NCBI RefSeq assembly: GCF_014054725.1
Contig: NZ_CP059563.1
Coordinates: forward strand, 2,035,461-2,099,460
From: Conchiformibius steedae
GTDB taxonomy: Bacteria > Pseudomonadota > Gammaproteobacteria > Burkholderiales > Neisseriaceae
Length of the DNA stretch: 64,000 nt
Reading direction: 5' to 3'
Below are positions 7,240 through 16,351 of this stretch, piece by piece. Below the pieces are notes generated by a model that was not told where the DNA came from, did no database searches, and was given only the letters and a program-made list of their open reading frames with translations. Positions within the stretch are counted from its first letter, which is position 1. Every line of letters starts with the position of its first letter. The position numbers and the translations under genes are program-made.

Positions 7240-9360
7240 TCAGGCAGCCTGCTTGTGCATCGCCTGATACTCATGGCTTTGTGGATAACGCTTAACCCAC
7301 CGCGCCGCTGCATCAGGCAAATCCGCCCTGTCGCAGATGCGCCAGTATTCGGCAAACCGTTCCGCCGCCGTTTCAGGCACACGCCACACATTTGCCTGCT
7401 GTACCTCGCTTACTGGCACAACCACCGCCTGCTGCTTGTCCGCATTTGCCCGTTCCGCCAAGCGCACCATCGCCGCTTCCCCTTTGGCTGCCAGTTCCGC
7501 CCCCGATAAATCCAACACCATGCCTCCCAAATTCACGCTGGGCTGATGTTCCAACAACGCCGCCCCGCGCCGTTCTGCCAGCGCATCCTGCACCCGTACT
7601 TCCGCCCGTTTGATACGCGCTTCCGTGCGTTTGTCTATCGCTTGAGCCACCACACTTTCAGGGTAGTAGGATTGACTGTTACCATTCCATTCCGCCTTGC
7701 ATACCAGCCTGCCCGCATCGTCATACACCCACACCCATTGTGCGTCCTGCACATCGTAGCCCACCCGCATTTCCAAACCGTTGTACTCATTAAGTTGTTC
7801 ACTAAAATAAACATTGTTGAAAATACTGATTTCACCACGTCTTACCGTGCGGACAATTTGCGGACGGAATAACCAGCCTTCCTCTTCCGCCCCCACTTTT
7901 GGCGGCTCGCCAAACTCCTTAACCTTTAACGCCCACATCTCATGTGGCGTTAAGTGGCGTTTCTTACCGTTTGCGTCCGTGATTTTCGGCAGGCTGCGGT
8001 GTGGACGGTTGTTATAATCGTCCACAATCGCTTCCACATAAGCCTTAAACTCATCCCAAGTGGGAATCGGGCTATTGATGATTTTCCCGTGCAGCTTGAT
8101 TTCCTTGCGCGACCAGCGATACACCGTTTTCCGTGCCTCATCATCCATATCCTTGCCGATATAGCTGGGCAAGGCTTTAGCTGCATGGGTAAATATCTGG
8201 TGGCTGCGTTCCGATGCCCCTTTCGCTTGCGAGTTATAAGCGCGGGCGTGTTTCATCGTCATGCCCAACCGTCCCATTAAGCCCACCGCCTCATCGGTCA
8301 TCATCAGATTTTCAAAGCCTTTACCCCAGTCCACATACCACACCGCCCCAATCGCCGTACGACTCGCATGGCACAAGGCTTCAAGCACCGTAAAACGGCT
8401 TTCCGCCAAGCCCACGCTCCAACCCATCAGCCGCCGTGTCGCAATATCCAACACCGTCGTGATTTCAGGTCTAAACGGCTTACCGCTCAACGGATTCAAC
8501 ACCTCCGCGTCAAACTGATGCCCGTCCGCCGTGTAAATCGCCGCAGGTGGCAGGTGCAAAAATTCCCGCCGCGTAAACGGCAAATCGTTTTTCAACTCCC
8601 GCGCCCCCTTGCGCCCCACCTGACGGCTGACCATGCCCATTTTCGCCAACGCCCGCCGCACCGCATGGACACTCGGCGGTTTTTCAAGTGGTTTTTGCGC
8701 CGCCCAATCAGACACAAAATAGAGGTAAGCCCGTTCCACACTCGGCTTCATCGGCTGCTGCCAATGCTGCAAAAACAAGTTCAACCACGCAGGCACACGC
8801 ATATCTGCCTGTATCTTTTTCGCAATCAGATTACCCGAAGCCTCACGCTGCGCGAACCAACGTTTAATCGTCCGACTGCTGGGTATGCCCCCACCACCGC
8901 CGCGCTTATCGTTAGCTGCCGCCAACATCGCCGCCAAATGCGGATATTCCGCTTGTTTGGCTTGGGTCAGCAGCGTGGTAATTGCCGCATCCTTACCCAC
9001 ACCCGTTTGCGTCATCAGCTTTTCCACTTCCTGCAACACCGCCAACCGCGCCCCCTCCTGATTACGTTGTGCTGCTGTACTGCCAGCCAACGCATCTTCA
9101 CGGGTATCAGCCTGTACAGCAGGCAACGGTGCAGGTGCAGTTTCCGCCAACAGCTTTTCAGCCTGTTGCGCCTGTATCTGTTTCAAGATAGCAGGTGGCG
9201 GCGTGTACATTTTTTTCACACCGCCTTTGCCGCCTTTGGCTGCCACTTCAATAAATGCCCATGCTTCCGTTTTAATTCGCTTGGTTAAGCCTGATTTGCT
9301 TTTTGGCAAATCGGGCAGCTCCAAAGCCAATAATTCTGCAATGGAAAACTGCATACTCAT
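7240..9360 (-). CDS. MuA-type DDE transposase
   Basis: A 706-residue transposase that cuts and joins the phage ends. The N-terminal Mu-specific DNA-binding domain spans about residues 1-60 (the motif GGKGGVKKMYTPP also occurs in the repressor as GGRNGVKTLYTLP, as expected when both bind related operators). The catalytic DDE set is visible as YTADG (D279), YVDWGKG (D344) and GASERSHQ (E384). A beta-barrel domain with GYDVQDAQWVWVYDDAGRL follows at about 530-560, and the C-terminus is the MuB-contacting region. Its ATG overlaps the Ner stop (ATGA). Length fits the family (663 in Mu). Confidence 0.95.
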   Translation of the reverse strand: MSMQFSIAELLALELPDLPKSKSGLTKRIKTEAWAFIEVAAKGGKGGVKKMYTPPPAILKQIQAQQAEKLLAETAPAPLPAVQADTREDALAGSTAAQRNQEGARLAVLQEVEKLMTQTGVGKDAAITTLLTQAKQAEYPHLAAMLAAANDKRGGGGGIPSSRTIKRWFAQREASGNLIAKKIQADMRVPAWLNLFLQHWQQPMKPSVERAYLYFVSDWAAQKPLEKPPSVHAVRRALAKMGMVSRQVGRKGARELKNDLPFTRREFLHLPPAAIYTADGHQFDAEVLNPLSGKPFRPEITTVLDIATRRLMGWSVGLAESRFTVLEALCHASRTAIGAVWYVDWGKGFENLMMTDEAVGLMGRLGMTMKHARAYNSQAKGASERSHQIFTHAAKALPSYIGKDMDDEARKTVYRWSRKEIKLHGKIINSPIPTWDEFKAYVEAIVDDYNNRPHRSLPKITDANGKKRHLTPHEMWALKVKEFGEPPKVGAEEEGWLFRPQIVRTVRRGEISIFNNVYFSEQLNEYNGLEMRVGYDVQDAQWVWVYDDAGRLVCKAEWNGNSQSYYPESVVAQAIDKRTEARIKRAEVRVQDALAERRGAALLEHQPSVNLGGMVLDLSGAELAAKGEAAMVRLAERANADKQQAVVVPVSEVQQANVWRVPETAAERFAEYWRICDRADLPDAAARWVKRYPQSHEYQAMHKQAA

Positions 9361-9605
9361 GCTGCCTGTTCCTCATATAGATAACGATAACGCGGACGGA
9401 TACGCCTACCGTCTTTTGTCCAACGCTGCGGAAATAACTCATGCAGTGGTCGGTTCAAAAAATCAGCGATGGCTTTCTCGCCTGCCAAACTTGGTTTTTG
9501 CAATGCCAAACTCACCACACGCGGCGAGATATTGTATTCACGGGCTAGGTCAGTAAGGGTTTTTCCCCGCATTCTGATTTCAGCCCGTATCAATTCAGGA
9601 TGCAC
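9357..9605 (-). CDS. ner: Ner-like negative regulator
   Basis: An 82-residue protein of the Ner/Nlp family, which shuts down early transcription and repressor synthesis in Mu-like phages. The helix-turn-helix is at about residues 18-40 (LTDLAREYNISPRVVSLALQ), and the ending FLNRPLHELFPQRW is typical. I chose GTG 9605 because it lies 5 bases after AAGGAG; a TTG at 9665 would add 20 residues with no ribosome-binding site. It sits between the operator region and MuA, as in Mu. Confidence 0.85.
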   Translation of the reverse strand: MHPELIRAEIRMRGKTLTDLAREYNISPRVVSLALQKPSLAGEKAIADFLNRPLHELFPQRWTKDGRRIRPRYRYLYEEQAA

Positions 9606-9803
9606 AACCTCTCCTTTCTCAAGTTCAAAACCATTTAATCGGCAAACCTGATGCCAATGCACCAAGTTTGCCTGTTAAACAGCCTTTCAACTGTTTCTTT
9701 GATACAGATAGCTTGCACTTATTCGGCTTTTTTCCAAATTGTTAAAGAGCAATTTCCAAAACGTTTTATAATTTCTGTTTGGAAGTTTTAAACATGATAA
9801 AGT

Positions 9804-9936
9804 AGTACACCAAAGTAATCAACTAGTTTACCAAAGAAGTTTACCTATTTTCAGGTAAGCTATTGATAAATAATTGAACTAATTTTATTAACTCTGTGTC
9901 CGACTTGGTGTCCTACTTTTCCAAAAAGTAGGACAC
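9804..9936. promoter_or_regulatory. Operator array between Ner and repressor
   Basis: The 350-base divergent region holds repeated motifs. AGTACACCAAAGTAA (9804-9818) and AGTTTACCAAAGAAG (9825-9839) are 21 bp apart, i.e. two helical turns. AGTTTACC recurs at 9838, followed by the small palindrome TTACCT/AGGTAA (9841-9846, 9853-9858). Just before the repressor gene lies a perfect 13-bp inverted repeat, GTGTCCTACTTTT / AAAAGTAGGACAC (9908-9920 and 9924-9936), plus a near direct copy GTGTCCGACTT at 9896-9906. These are the expected binding sites for repressor, Ner and, by analogy with Mu's internal activation sequence, the transposase N-terminus. Which protein binds which motif is inferred. Confidence 0.7.
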
Positions 9937-9956
9937 TTCATTTGGAACAAAAAACG

Positions 9957-10736
9957 ATGGAATTAAGCACCCAAGAAATAGTGGATTTGGTTCAACACGC
10001 CCGAGAACAAGGCATTGAAATTGACTTGCCTTCAAGTAAAGGAGGGGTAAAGAAGAGAGCAGAAAGTAAAAACTGGGCAAGCCGCACAGTAAAAGGCAAA
10101 GGTGGACGCAATGGTGTCAAGACGTTGTACACCTTACCTGATAAGGTAATCCATGAATTAACAGAAAAAGGCTTACTGCACCTGCTGGAAACCGCCCCCA
10201 GTGTCCCCCATACAGCCACCCCACCATCTGCCCTGTATGATTTACCCCTGTCCATGCAGCCCGCTTTTAGCCAATACCAACAATGGGCAGCCGAGCAGGA
10301 CCGCAAACGCATCGTCCCCATCCGCTATTACAGTCAAGTATTTGCCAGCGCAGGCAACGGCAACATCGTCTGGGACACCAACTGCGATGTCATGTGGTTT
10401 CGCGCGTCCTTTATCCAGCAATTAGCCGTAGAGCCCGCCCATTGCTTCTGTACCCGCGTACAAGGCGACAGTATGTTTCCTACCCTGATTGACCGTGGAG
10501 CCGTGTTGTGGCACGCCACAGCCCGTTTCACAGGGGAGGGCGTGTACCTGTTCCGCCAATACGACGAGATTCGCGTCAAACGCCTTGTCCGTACCGCCCC
10601 CGACCGCTACCAAATCATCAGCGACAACCCCAACAAAAGCATCTACCCCACCGTAGAATTGGACTTAAGTCGTTTTGAACCGCACGAATTTGAGTTATAC
10701 GGCAAGTATTTATGGAGCGCAGGCGTAGCAGGCTGA
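9957..10736 (+). CDS. Mu-like repressor with S24/LexA-type peptidase domain
   Basis: A 259-residue prophage repressor. Residues 1-60 carry the Mu-type HTH domain (ending KGKGGRNGVKTLYTL), the same fold as the transposase N-terminus. Residues 140-259 are a LexA/CI-like S24 domain: the nucleophile motif is GDSMFPTL and the base segment follows within YLFRQYDEIRVKRL. This suggests induction by RecA-stimulated self-cleavage, unlike Mu's own c repressor but common in other members. Start chosen at ATG 9957; a TTG at 9942 is also open. It is transcribed away from the early operon, toward the phage left end. Confidence 0.88.
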   Translation: MELSTQEIVDLVQHAREQGIEIDLPSSKGGVKKRAESKNWASRTVKGKGGRNGVKTLYTLPDKVIHELTEKGLLHLLETAPSVPHTATPPSALYDLPLSMQPAFSQYQQWAAEQDRKRIVPIRYYSQVFASAGNGNIVWDTNCDVMWFRASFIQQLAVEPAHCFCTRVQGDSMFPTLIDRGAVLWHATARFTGEGVYLFRQYDEIRVKRLVRTAPDRYQIISDNPNKSIYPTVELDLSRFEPHEFELYGKYLWSAGVAG

Positions 10737-10770
10737 CCATTTTTCCCCATAGCCAGCCCATTCCATGACA

Positions 10771-10817
10771 AAAACCGCGCAAAATAGCCCAAATTCTGAC
10801 CATTTTTGCGCGGTTTT
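10771..10817 (+). terminator. Terminator of the repressor gene
   Basis: A 14-bp perfect inverted repeat, AAAACCGCGCAAAA (10771-10784) and TTTTGCGCGGTTTT (10804-10817), separated by 19 bases, lies 35 bases after the repressor stop. A-rich and T-rich flanks on both sides make it work in either direction, insulating the prophage from host transcription. Confidence 0.7.
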
Positions 10818-10829
10818 ACCCAATTTGCA

Positions 10830-10922
10830 TTTTCGCCTGATTTTCGTCTTGTTTTTTGATTACCTTAAATTTTTCGCCAATTTTTTCCCCTTTTCCCCTA
10901 TGACATAATTATCACTACCCCA
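10830..10922. repeat. Phage left-end region with repeated TTTTCGYC motifs
   Basis: Between the repressor terminator and the host junction the motif TTTTCG(C/T)C occurs three times in the same orientation (10830-10837, 10841-10848, 10871-10878). Multiple transposase sites near the end are a hallmark of Mu-like elements (L1-L3 in Mu). The last two bases before host sequence resume, CA at 10921-10922, fit the conserved terminal dinucleotide. Assigning the repeats to transposase is inference; the other phage end, needed for comparison, is not in the window. Confidence 0.55.
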
Positions 10923-11217
10923 TATTTGTAACGCCCAGCCCTTTTAAATACAAAACACCAAATGAATATTGTGCATTGGCATTACCTTGAGCAGCCTGAA
11001 CTGCCCACAAACGTTTGGCTTCAGCATAGTTACCTTTTTTAAAAGCGGCGTAGGCTTTAGCATTTGCGCTACTTGTAGGTTCATTCAATGTCCAAGTAAA
11101 ACGAATTTGCGTACCATCAGAGCTGACTTGTACATCACTCTTGGCATAAACAGGCGCGGTCAGCATCAAAGCAGCAATCAGGCTTACCACCAAACGGCGG
11201 GGGGGGGATTTTTTCAT
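10915..11217 (-). pseudogene. Secreted Sel1-repeat protein, 3' end cut off by the prophage
   Basis: The reading frame starts MKKSPPRRLVVSLIAALM, with a signal peptide cleaved near APVYA-KS. A short linker leads into a first Sel1/TPR-type repeat (AFKKGNYAEAKRLW, then NAQYSFGVLYLKGLGV). It stops after 100 residues inside that repeat, exactly where phage-like sequence begins, so the rest of the gene should lie beyond the far end of the prophage. The ATG at 11217 follows AGAAGG; a poly-C tract lies 6 bases into the gene. It was probably a periplasmic Sel1 protein; the remaining product is unlikely to be functional. Confidence 0.8.
11199..11207 (-). repeat. C9 homopolymer in the Sel1 gene start (phase-variation candidate)
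   Basis: On the coding strand nine C follow ATGAAAAAAT, i.e. within the first codons. With nine C the frame reads KKSPPRRLVV and stays open (ON); one more or fewer C would stop translation early. Poly-C/G tracts at this position are the classic slipped-strand switch of Neisseriaceae surface and secreted proteins. Confidence 0.65.
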
Positions 11218-11358
11218 TTGATTCAACCTTCTATCTTAATTTTTAAAAATTAATTGTACAAGGTTATTACACACAATAACCCACATACAACATCAGCTAT
11301 ATGCCCAATTAGGGCAGGCTAATTGTAGCACAACGTAGTGAATTTTTCATATACGATT

Positions 11359-13272
11359 TTAAGGCAACACATTATCAGGTAAATTTGAAGCATGTGCGCC
11401 CAACCATGCGTTTACCCGCGTTTGCAAGCCTGTGGCGCATAAATCCATATCTGCCAGTAATTTATCGGCATCGCCATGTTCGGTTACGATGTCGGGAATC
11501 CCCAGCAGCAACACGGGTTTAACCACGCCTGCCTGTGCCAAGGCTTCCAAAACCGCGCTGCCCGCACCACCTGTGGCGGCGTTTTCTTCCACACACACCA
11601 AATAATCATACGACTGCGCCAATTGTGCCAGTAAATCGGTATCCAAGGGTTTGACAAAACGCATATCGGCTACGCTGGCATCTAGGGCTTGGGCTGCTGC
11701 TAAAGCGGGTTGCACCATGCTGCCAAAGGCAATGAATGCCACTTTGCCTGCACCTGTGCGCCGTAATACGCCTTTGCCTAGGGCAACGGTGTCTAAATGC
11801 TCTTGCACGGCTGCGCCGCAGCCCGTACCGCGCGGATAACGCACCGCCGCAGGCTTATCCAATTGATAACAAGTAGATAATAATAGACGACATTCGTTTT
11901 CATCGGAAGGCGCGGCAATCACCATATTGGGTACGCAGCGCAAAAAGCTTAAATCATACGCGCCTGCGTGGGTGGGTCCGTCTGCGCCGACAATGCCTGC
12001 GCGGTCAATGGCAAACAAAACGGGTAGGTTTTGCAGGGCAACATCGTGAACCAGTTGGTCGTAAGCGCGTTGCAAAAAGGTGGAATAAATGGCGACAACG
12101 GGCTTAATGCCGCCGCAAGCCAGCCCTGCGGCAAAGGTTACGGCGTGTTGTTCGGCAATACCGACATCAAAATAGCGTTCGGGAAACTGTTTTTCAAATT
12201 CCACCAAGCCGCTGCCTTCGCGCATGGCGGGGGTAATCGCCACCAGTTTGCTGTCGGCGCGGGCTTGGTCAATCAGCCATTGCCCGAAAATTTGGGTGTA
12301 AGTGGGGCGTGGCGTGGCGGGCGCAGCAGGTGCAGAAGACGGGGTTTTGCCAATGGCGTGGTATTTAACGGGGTCGTTTTCCGCCAATTTATAGCCCTGA
12401 CCTTTTTTGGTAATCACATGAAGCAGTTGTGGACCTTTGCGCTGTTTCAGTTCTCGTAATACTTGTACCAGTTCGGTTACATTGTGTCCGTCCACTGCGC
12501 CTGTGTAGGCAAAACCAAAATTCTCAAACAGCGACAAGGATTGTTTGACGTGTTCGCTTTCGCTGGCAACGGTTTTGAGCTTTTGTTCGGCTTTTTCTGC
12601 CAAGCCTTTGACAGTAGGCAATTTGTCCAAAATAGGCGCAGATTGTTTTTTGATGTTGTGCAAAACATCGCGCATATCGCCGTGCAACACGCGCCGCGCC
12701 AGATATTTGGGCAATGCACCCACATTGGGGGATATGGACATTTCGTTGTCGTTTAAAATCACCAATAAATCAATGTCCATATCGCCTGCGTTGTTCAGGG
12801 CTTCAAATGCTTGACCTGCGGTCATGGCGCCGTCGCCGATAATGGCAACGCTGCGGGCTTCACTGCCTGCAAGTTTGTCGGCAACCGCCATGCCCAATGC
12901 CGCGCCGATGGATGTGGAGGAATGCCCGACACCAAAATCATCGTACTCGCTTTCGCTGCGCTTGGGAAAACCCGCCAATCCGCCAAATTGTCGCATGGTA
13001 TTCATGCGGTTTTTGCGTCCCGTTAAGATTTTGTGCGGATAGCTTTGATGCCCTACGTCCCACACCAGATGGTCGCTCGGGGTGTCGTACACATAGTGCA
13101 GGGCAAGGGTAAGCTCTACCGCGCCCAAATTACTGGCAAAATGCCCGCCGGTCTGCCCGACGCTTTCCAATAAAAAAGTACGCAGTTCGGCTGCCAGTTG
13201 TGGCAGTTGTGCCAAATCAAGACGGCGCAGGTCTTCGGGCAGGGTAACGGTATCGAGCAGGGGCGTGTCCAT
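11359..13272 (-). CDS. dxs: 1-deoxy-D-xylulose-5-phosphate synthase
   Basis: A 637-residue thiamine-diphosphate enzyme that condenses pyruvate and glyceraldehyde 3-phosphate, the first step of the MEP isoprenoid pathway (it also feeds thiamine and pyridoxal synthesis). The N-terminal [18 protein letters not shown], the ThDP motif [18 protein letters not shown] ending in LNDNEMSIS (about residues 147-175) and the transketolase-type C-terminal domain with [16 protein letters not shown] are present. I start at ATG 13272 (MDTPLLDTV); the longer frame upstream has no family support. It stands alone, downstream of the terminator of the Wzi gene. Confidence 0.97.
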   Translation of the reverse strand: MDTPLLDTVTLPEDLRRLDLAQLPQLAAELRTFLLESVGQTGGHFASNLGAVELTLALHYVYDTPSDHLVWDVGHQSYPHKILTGRKNRMNTMRQFGGLAGFPKRSESEYDDFGVGHSSTSIGAALGMAVADKLAGSEARSVAIIGDGAMTAGQAFEALNNAGDMDIDLLVILNDNEMSISPNVGALPKYLARRVLHGDMRDVLHNIKKQSAPILDKLPTVKGLAEKAEQKLKTVASESEHVKQSLSLFENFGFAYTGAVDGHNVTELVQVLRELKQRKGPQLLHVITKKGQGYKLAENDPVKYHAIGKTPSSAPAAPATPRPTYTQIFGQWLIDQARADSKLVAITPAMREGSGLVEFEKQFPERYFDVGIAEQHAVTFAAGLACGGIKPVVAIYSTFLQRAYDQLVHDVALQNLPVLFAIDRAGIVGADGPTHAGAYDLSFLRCVPNMVIAAPSDENECRLLLSTCYQLDKPAAVRYPRGTGCGAAVQEHLDTVALGKGVLRRTGAGKVAFIAFGSMVQPALAAAQALDASVADMRFVKPLDTDLLAQLAQSYDYLVCVEENAATGGAGSAVLEALAQAGVVKPVLLLGIPDIVTEHGDADKLLADMDLCATGLQTRVNAWLGAHASNLPDNVLP

Positions 13273-13350
13273 GATGTCGGGGTTTGTGTATTGGGGTTGT
13301 AAACGGCTGGGATTATAACGCAGGCGCACCATAATGGGGCAGCGCAGACA

Positions 13351-13404
13351 AAAACCCGTCCTGTGGTTTTTGTCTTGCACAGACAAAAAACCAAAAGACG
13401 GGTT
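13351..13404 (-). terminator. Terminator after the Wzi-like gene
   Basis: A long stem, AACCCGTC (13353-13360) with GACGGGTT (13397-13404), has an inner stem of GGTTTTTGTCT (13366-13376) with AGACAAAAAACC (13381-13392). On the minus strand it is followed by TTTTTG. It separates the Wzi-like gene from dxs. Confidence 0.7.
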
Positions 13405-13421
13405 GAGCCAATCAAATAACT

Positions 13422-14870
13422 TTAGAACGACATATCGGCTTTTACGCCCACGCCGCCTTTGCCCTTGCCATGTTGGGCTTTGGCATACCAACCGTTTGCG
13501 CCCACACGCAGATTGATGTCGTTTTTGGTATTGACTTCGCCTTCCCACATCACAGAAGCCCCTTGTGTTTTTTGCTGTTGGGCTTTGTTTTTACGCACGG
13601 TTTGCGCGTGAACCAGCTTGCCGCCAAAGTGTTGGCTTTTAAACCATTTGTTGCTGTCGTCGTGGAATATGCTGGAATTCATACCCAACACCACCGAACG
13701 CACATCGCCACCCAAAGGATGCCCTAAAGGCATATCTTGCTGATAATAACCATCTTTATAAGTGGTATGACGATAAGTCACATTGGTCATTTTTCCAAAT
13801 TTGGTACTGGTGTCCGCACCTTCCAAATGCCAATTTAAGGTTTGCCGCTCCGATACTTTATGGCTACCATCAATGCCCGCCAAAAAGAAGTTTTTAGACG
13901 GCATTTTATTGGCTTCGTCTTCACCAACCATCTGCCCGTAAACGGATACAGGTACACCTACCAAAGGTTGCAGCTTCAGCTTAACATCAAAACCAGCCAA
14001 CTGATTACCAGGGTCTTGTTTTACCTGACCATTCTCACGCGCAATAATGGCATTACCCAAAGCCTTCCAATCCTGCGGACGACCTTGTCCGCCCCATTGT
14101 GCAGTACGCGACATACCAAAATCCAAATAATCGGTAGGCGACACAGTAACGCGCATACCCAATAATTTGGTGTGGCGCGGCGATTTCATGTTTTCCTTAT
14201 TTAATTGTTGTCCGACAAAAATCTGATAATTCCATTTCCCCAACCACGACAGCCATTTGCTTTCAAACGGTTTTTGCACGCCGCGTTGCAGATTGAGCGC
14301 CACAAACGGACGTGCCGTATCACCCAAAATCAAACTGCCTTCATGTGCAGGTCCCCAATAGCGTGACTGCTGTCCCACGCTTAACCACTGATTACCGATT
14401 TTCAAGCCCGCATACGATTCCGCCAAATCCAAATGGCTGCTGCGCCCCAAAGTGTCGCCGCCCACAGCCCCTGCCTGTATGTTTAAATCAAAATTATCCG
14501 TACCGAAATGTCCCCCAGCCGATACACGATATTGGTCTTCAGGTTGATTCGTCCCCAAAGGCAGTAAATCGCGTTTGCTGTTGATTTGTGCTGAAAATTT
14601 AAAACGGTTGTTATCCGCGTCAATATATTGGCGCACCCGTTCCACAATTTCTGCATCGTTTATCGTAGCGGGTTTGGCTTGGTCCAGCGCCGATTTGATT
14701 TCGTCTGCGCTTAAAGGCCAAGTAGATAAGTTCAATTGGATAATATTGCGGTTTGACAGCCAATTCAGGTCTTCATGCAAACGGGTATTGGTGGGAATCA
14801 ATTGTTGTGCTGAAGCCAAGGCACTGGACAATGCCATCGCAGCGGCAAACAGCTTAAAAGAATGTTTCAT
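13422..14870 (-). CDS. Wzi/capsule-assembly family outer-membrane protein
   Basis: A 482-residue protein with a signal peptide ([23 protein letters not shown]). After a helical N-terminal part it is a predicted beta-barrel: alternating hydrophobic strands and many aromatic girdle residues, ending [10 protein letters not shown] with a terminal Phe, as outer-membrane barrels do. The motif [19 protein letters not shown] is typical of the Wzi family, in which E. coli Wzi tethers group 1 capsule to the surface. No capsule genes are nearby, so here it may bind another polysaccharide or act as a general porin-like barrel. Single gene with its own terminator. Confidence 0.78.
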   Translation of the reverse strand: MKHSFKLFAAAMALSSALASAQQLIPTNTRLHEDLNWLSNRNIIQLNLSTWPLSADEIKSALDQAKPATINDAEIVERVRQYIDADNNRFKFSAQINSKRDLLPLGTNQPEDQYRVSAGGHFGTDNFDLNIQAGAVGGDTLGRSSHLDLAESYAGLKIGNQWLSVGQQSRYWGPAHEGSLILGDTARPFVALNLQRGVQKPFESKWLSWLGKWNYQIFVGQQLNKENMKSPRHTKLLGMRVTVSPTDYLDFGMSRTAQWGGQGRPQDWKALGNAIIARENGQVKQDPGNQLAGFDVKLKLQPLVGVPVSVYGQMVGEDEANKMPSKNFFLAGIDGSHKVSERQTLNWHLEGADTSTKFGKMTNVTYRHTTYKDGYYQQDMPLGHPLGGDVRSVVLGMNSSIFHDDSNKWFKSQHFGGKLVHAQTVRKNKAQQQKTQGASVMWEGEVNTKNDINLRVGANGWYAKAQHGKGKGGVGVKADMSF

Positions 14871-15058
14871 GGTATGTGTTGTTCCGAAATAAGGCAGTCG
14901 TTTGTTTTTCTTTTGTCAAACAATGATGCAGTTAATGAATTAAAGCGTTACTTTTTTGCAACAAATTCAAGATGGAAAAAAGATGTGCGAACTTTAAAGG
15001 CTTTCATTCAAGCAAACAATCTAAATCAGGTAAAAAACCGCTAACCCGCCATCTTGTT

Positions 15059-15088
15059 TTGTAAAGCAGCGGTAAGTTTGGTTACAAT
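15059..15088 (+). promoter_or_regulatory. Possible waaA promoter
   Basis: TTGTAA (15059-15064) and TACAAT (15083-15088) are 18 bp apart. The waaA ATG begins only 7 bases after the -10 box, so transcription from here would give a nearly leaderless mRNA. Confidence 0.4.
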
Positions 15089-15094
15089 CGCGCC

Positions 15095-16351
15095 ATGATA
15101 CGCACTTTTTACAATGCCCTTTGGTATGCTGTTGCGCCGCTGTTGCGCCTTTATTTGCGCCGTCGCGCCCGTTTGTCGCCCGCTTATGCGGAACATTGGG
15201 CGGAACGTTTTGGCGAACCGTATCCGCAGCCTGTGCAAAACGCGCTGTGGATTCACGCGGTTTCGGTGGGGGAAACCCGCGCCGCGCAACCTCTGATTGC
15301 CGCTTTGCAAGCCCGTTTTCCCGATGCACCGCTGCTGCTGACCCAATCCACCCCCACAGGTCGTGCCACCGCACAAGCTCTGTATCCGCAGGCGCAATGC
15401 CGTTACCTGCCCTACGACCGCGCCGATTGGGTGCGCCGTTTTGTGGCGGAACACCGTCCGCGCTGCGGGGTACTGATGGAAACGGAAATTTGGCCCAATC
15501 TGATAGATGCTTGCGCAGCAGCAGACGTACCTTTGTTTTTGGCAAACGGGCGTTTGTCGGAACGTTCTCAACGCGGTTATGCGCGGATTGGGGCATTGGT
15601 GCGCCCTGCTTTACGCGGTTTGCGCGGCTGTTTTGCCCAAACCGAAGCCGATGCGCAGCGTTTGCGCGAAATTGGTGCAGAAAATGTTCAAGTGTTAGGC
15701 AATACCAAATACGATATTGTTCCACCTGCGGCGGCGCAGGATTTGGCGGCGCAGTTTCGCGCCTTAATCGGGCAACGGCAGGTGTGGGTGGCGGGCAGTA
15801 CGCGCCATCATGGCGATGCAGACGAAACACACATGATTTTGCAGGCATGGCAGCAACACGGTTCGCCACAGGCTTTGCTGATTATTGTGCCACGCCACCC
15901 CGAACGTTTTGACACAGCGGTACAAACGGCGCAGGATTTGGGTTTGCGGGTGCAGCGGCGCAGCAGCGGCGAAGCGGTACGCGCCGATACACAAGTATGG
16001 GTGGGCGACAGCATGGGCGAGATGTTTGCCTATTATCAGGTGGCGGATGTGGTGTTTGTGGGGGGAAGTTTGGTGGATACGGGTTGCCAAAATATTATTG
16101 AGCCGATGAGCTGTGGCAAAGCGGTTTTATTCGGCACATCTACTTATAATTTTCAAGCGGTGTGCGCCGATGCCTTGGCAGCGGGCGCGGCGGCGCAAAT
16201 TGCTTCGGCAGACGAATTGGTACGCACCGTGAATGCGTGGCTGGCGCACCCCGAACAGTGCGCCGATAAGCGCGAAAAAGCGCGGGATTTTGTCGCGCAA
16301 CATCAGGGCGCGTCCGAACGCATCGCCGCTGCCATTGCGGAATCGCTATGA
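15095..16351 (+). CDS. waaA: 3-deoxy-D-manno-octulosonic acid (Kdo) transferase
   Basis: A 418-residue inner-membrane GT-B glycosyltransferase that adds Kdo to lipid A precursor during lipooligosaccharide synthesis. The N-terminal anchor helix (FYNALWYAVAPLLRLYLRRR), the motif HAVSVGETRAAQPLI (about residues 53-67, with the catalytic Glu of GE), METEIWPNL and the nucleotide-binding end (FVGGSLVDTGCQNIIEPMS) are all clear. The start is fixed by homology, but there is no Shine-Dalgarno before it. It overlaps the next gene by 4 bases. Confidence 0.96.
   Translation: MIRTFYNALWYAVAPLLRLYLRRRARLSPAYAEHWAERFGEPYPQPVQNALWIHAVSVGETRAAQPLIAALQARFPDAPLLLTQSTPTGRATAQALYPQAQCRYLPYDRADWVRRFVAEHRPRCGVLMETEIWPNLIDACAAADVPLFLANGRLSERSQRGYARIGALVRPALRGLRGCFAQTEADAQRLREIGAENVQVLGNTKYDIVPPAAAQDLAAQFRALIGQRQVWVAGSTRHHGDADETHMILQAWQQHGSPQALLIIVPRHPERFDTAVQTAQDLGLRVQRRSSGEAVRADTQVWVGDSMGEMFAYYQVADVVFVGGSLVDTGCQNIIEPMSCGKAVLFGTSTYNFQAVCADALAAGAAAQIASADELVRTVNAWLAHPEQCADKREKARDFVAQHQGASERIAAAIAESL

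Larger units (their letters stand above)
1..10922. mobile_element. Mu-like transposable prophage, left (early) half
   Basis: The gene order repressor / Ner / MuA transposase / MuB ATPase / accessory genes / Gam / GemA / Mor is the early region of a Mu-like phage, read from right to left. Every gene except the repressor is on the minus strand, and many overlap by 1-14 bases, as in one long early transcript. The left phage end should lie just beyond the repressor. Here a host Sel1 gene is abruptly cut near 10922, and CA at 10921-10922 fits the TG...CA ends of Mu transposons. The late genes (lysis, head, tail) and the other end lie outside the window. All core genes read as intact, so a live or recently live element is plausible. 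The exact end is inferred. Confidence 0.9.

Noticed and set aside
8368..9288. 306-residue plus-strand frame opposite the transposase
   Set aside because: It is the antisense shadow of MuA: Arg/His/Gln-rich composition produced by the GC-rich opposite strand.
9942..9956. TTG start giving the repressor five extra residues
   Set aside because: ATG 9957 fits the usual N-terminus of Mu-like repressors; the TTG lies closer to the operator palindrome and has no ribosome-binding site. It cannot be fully excluded.
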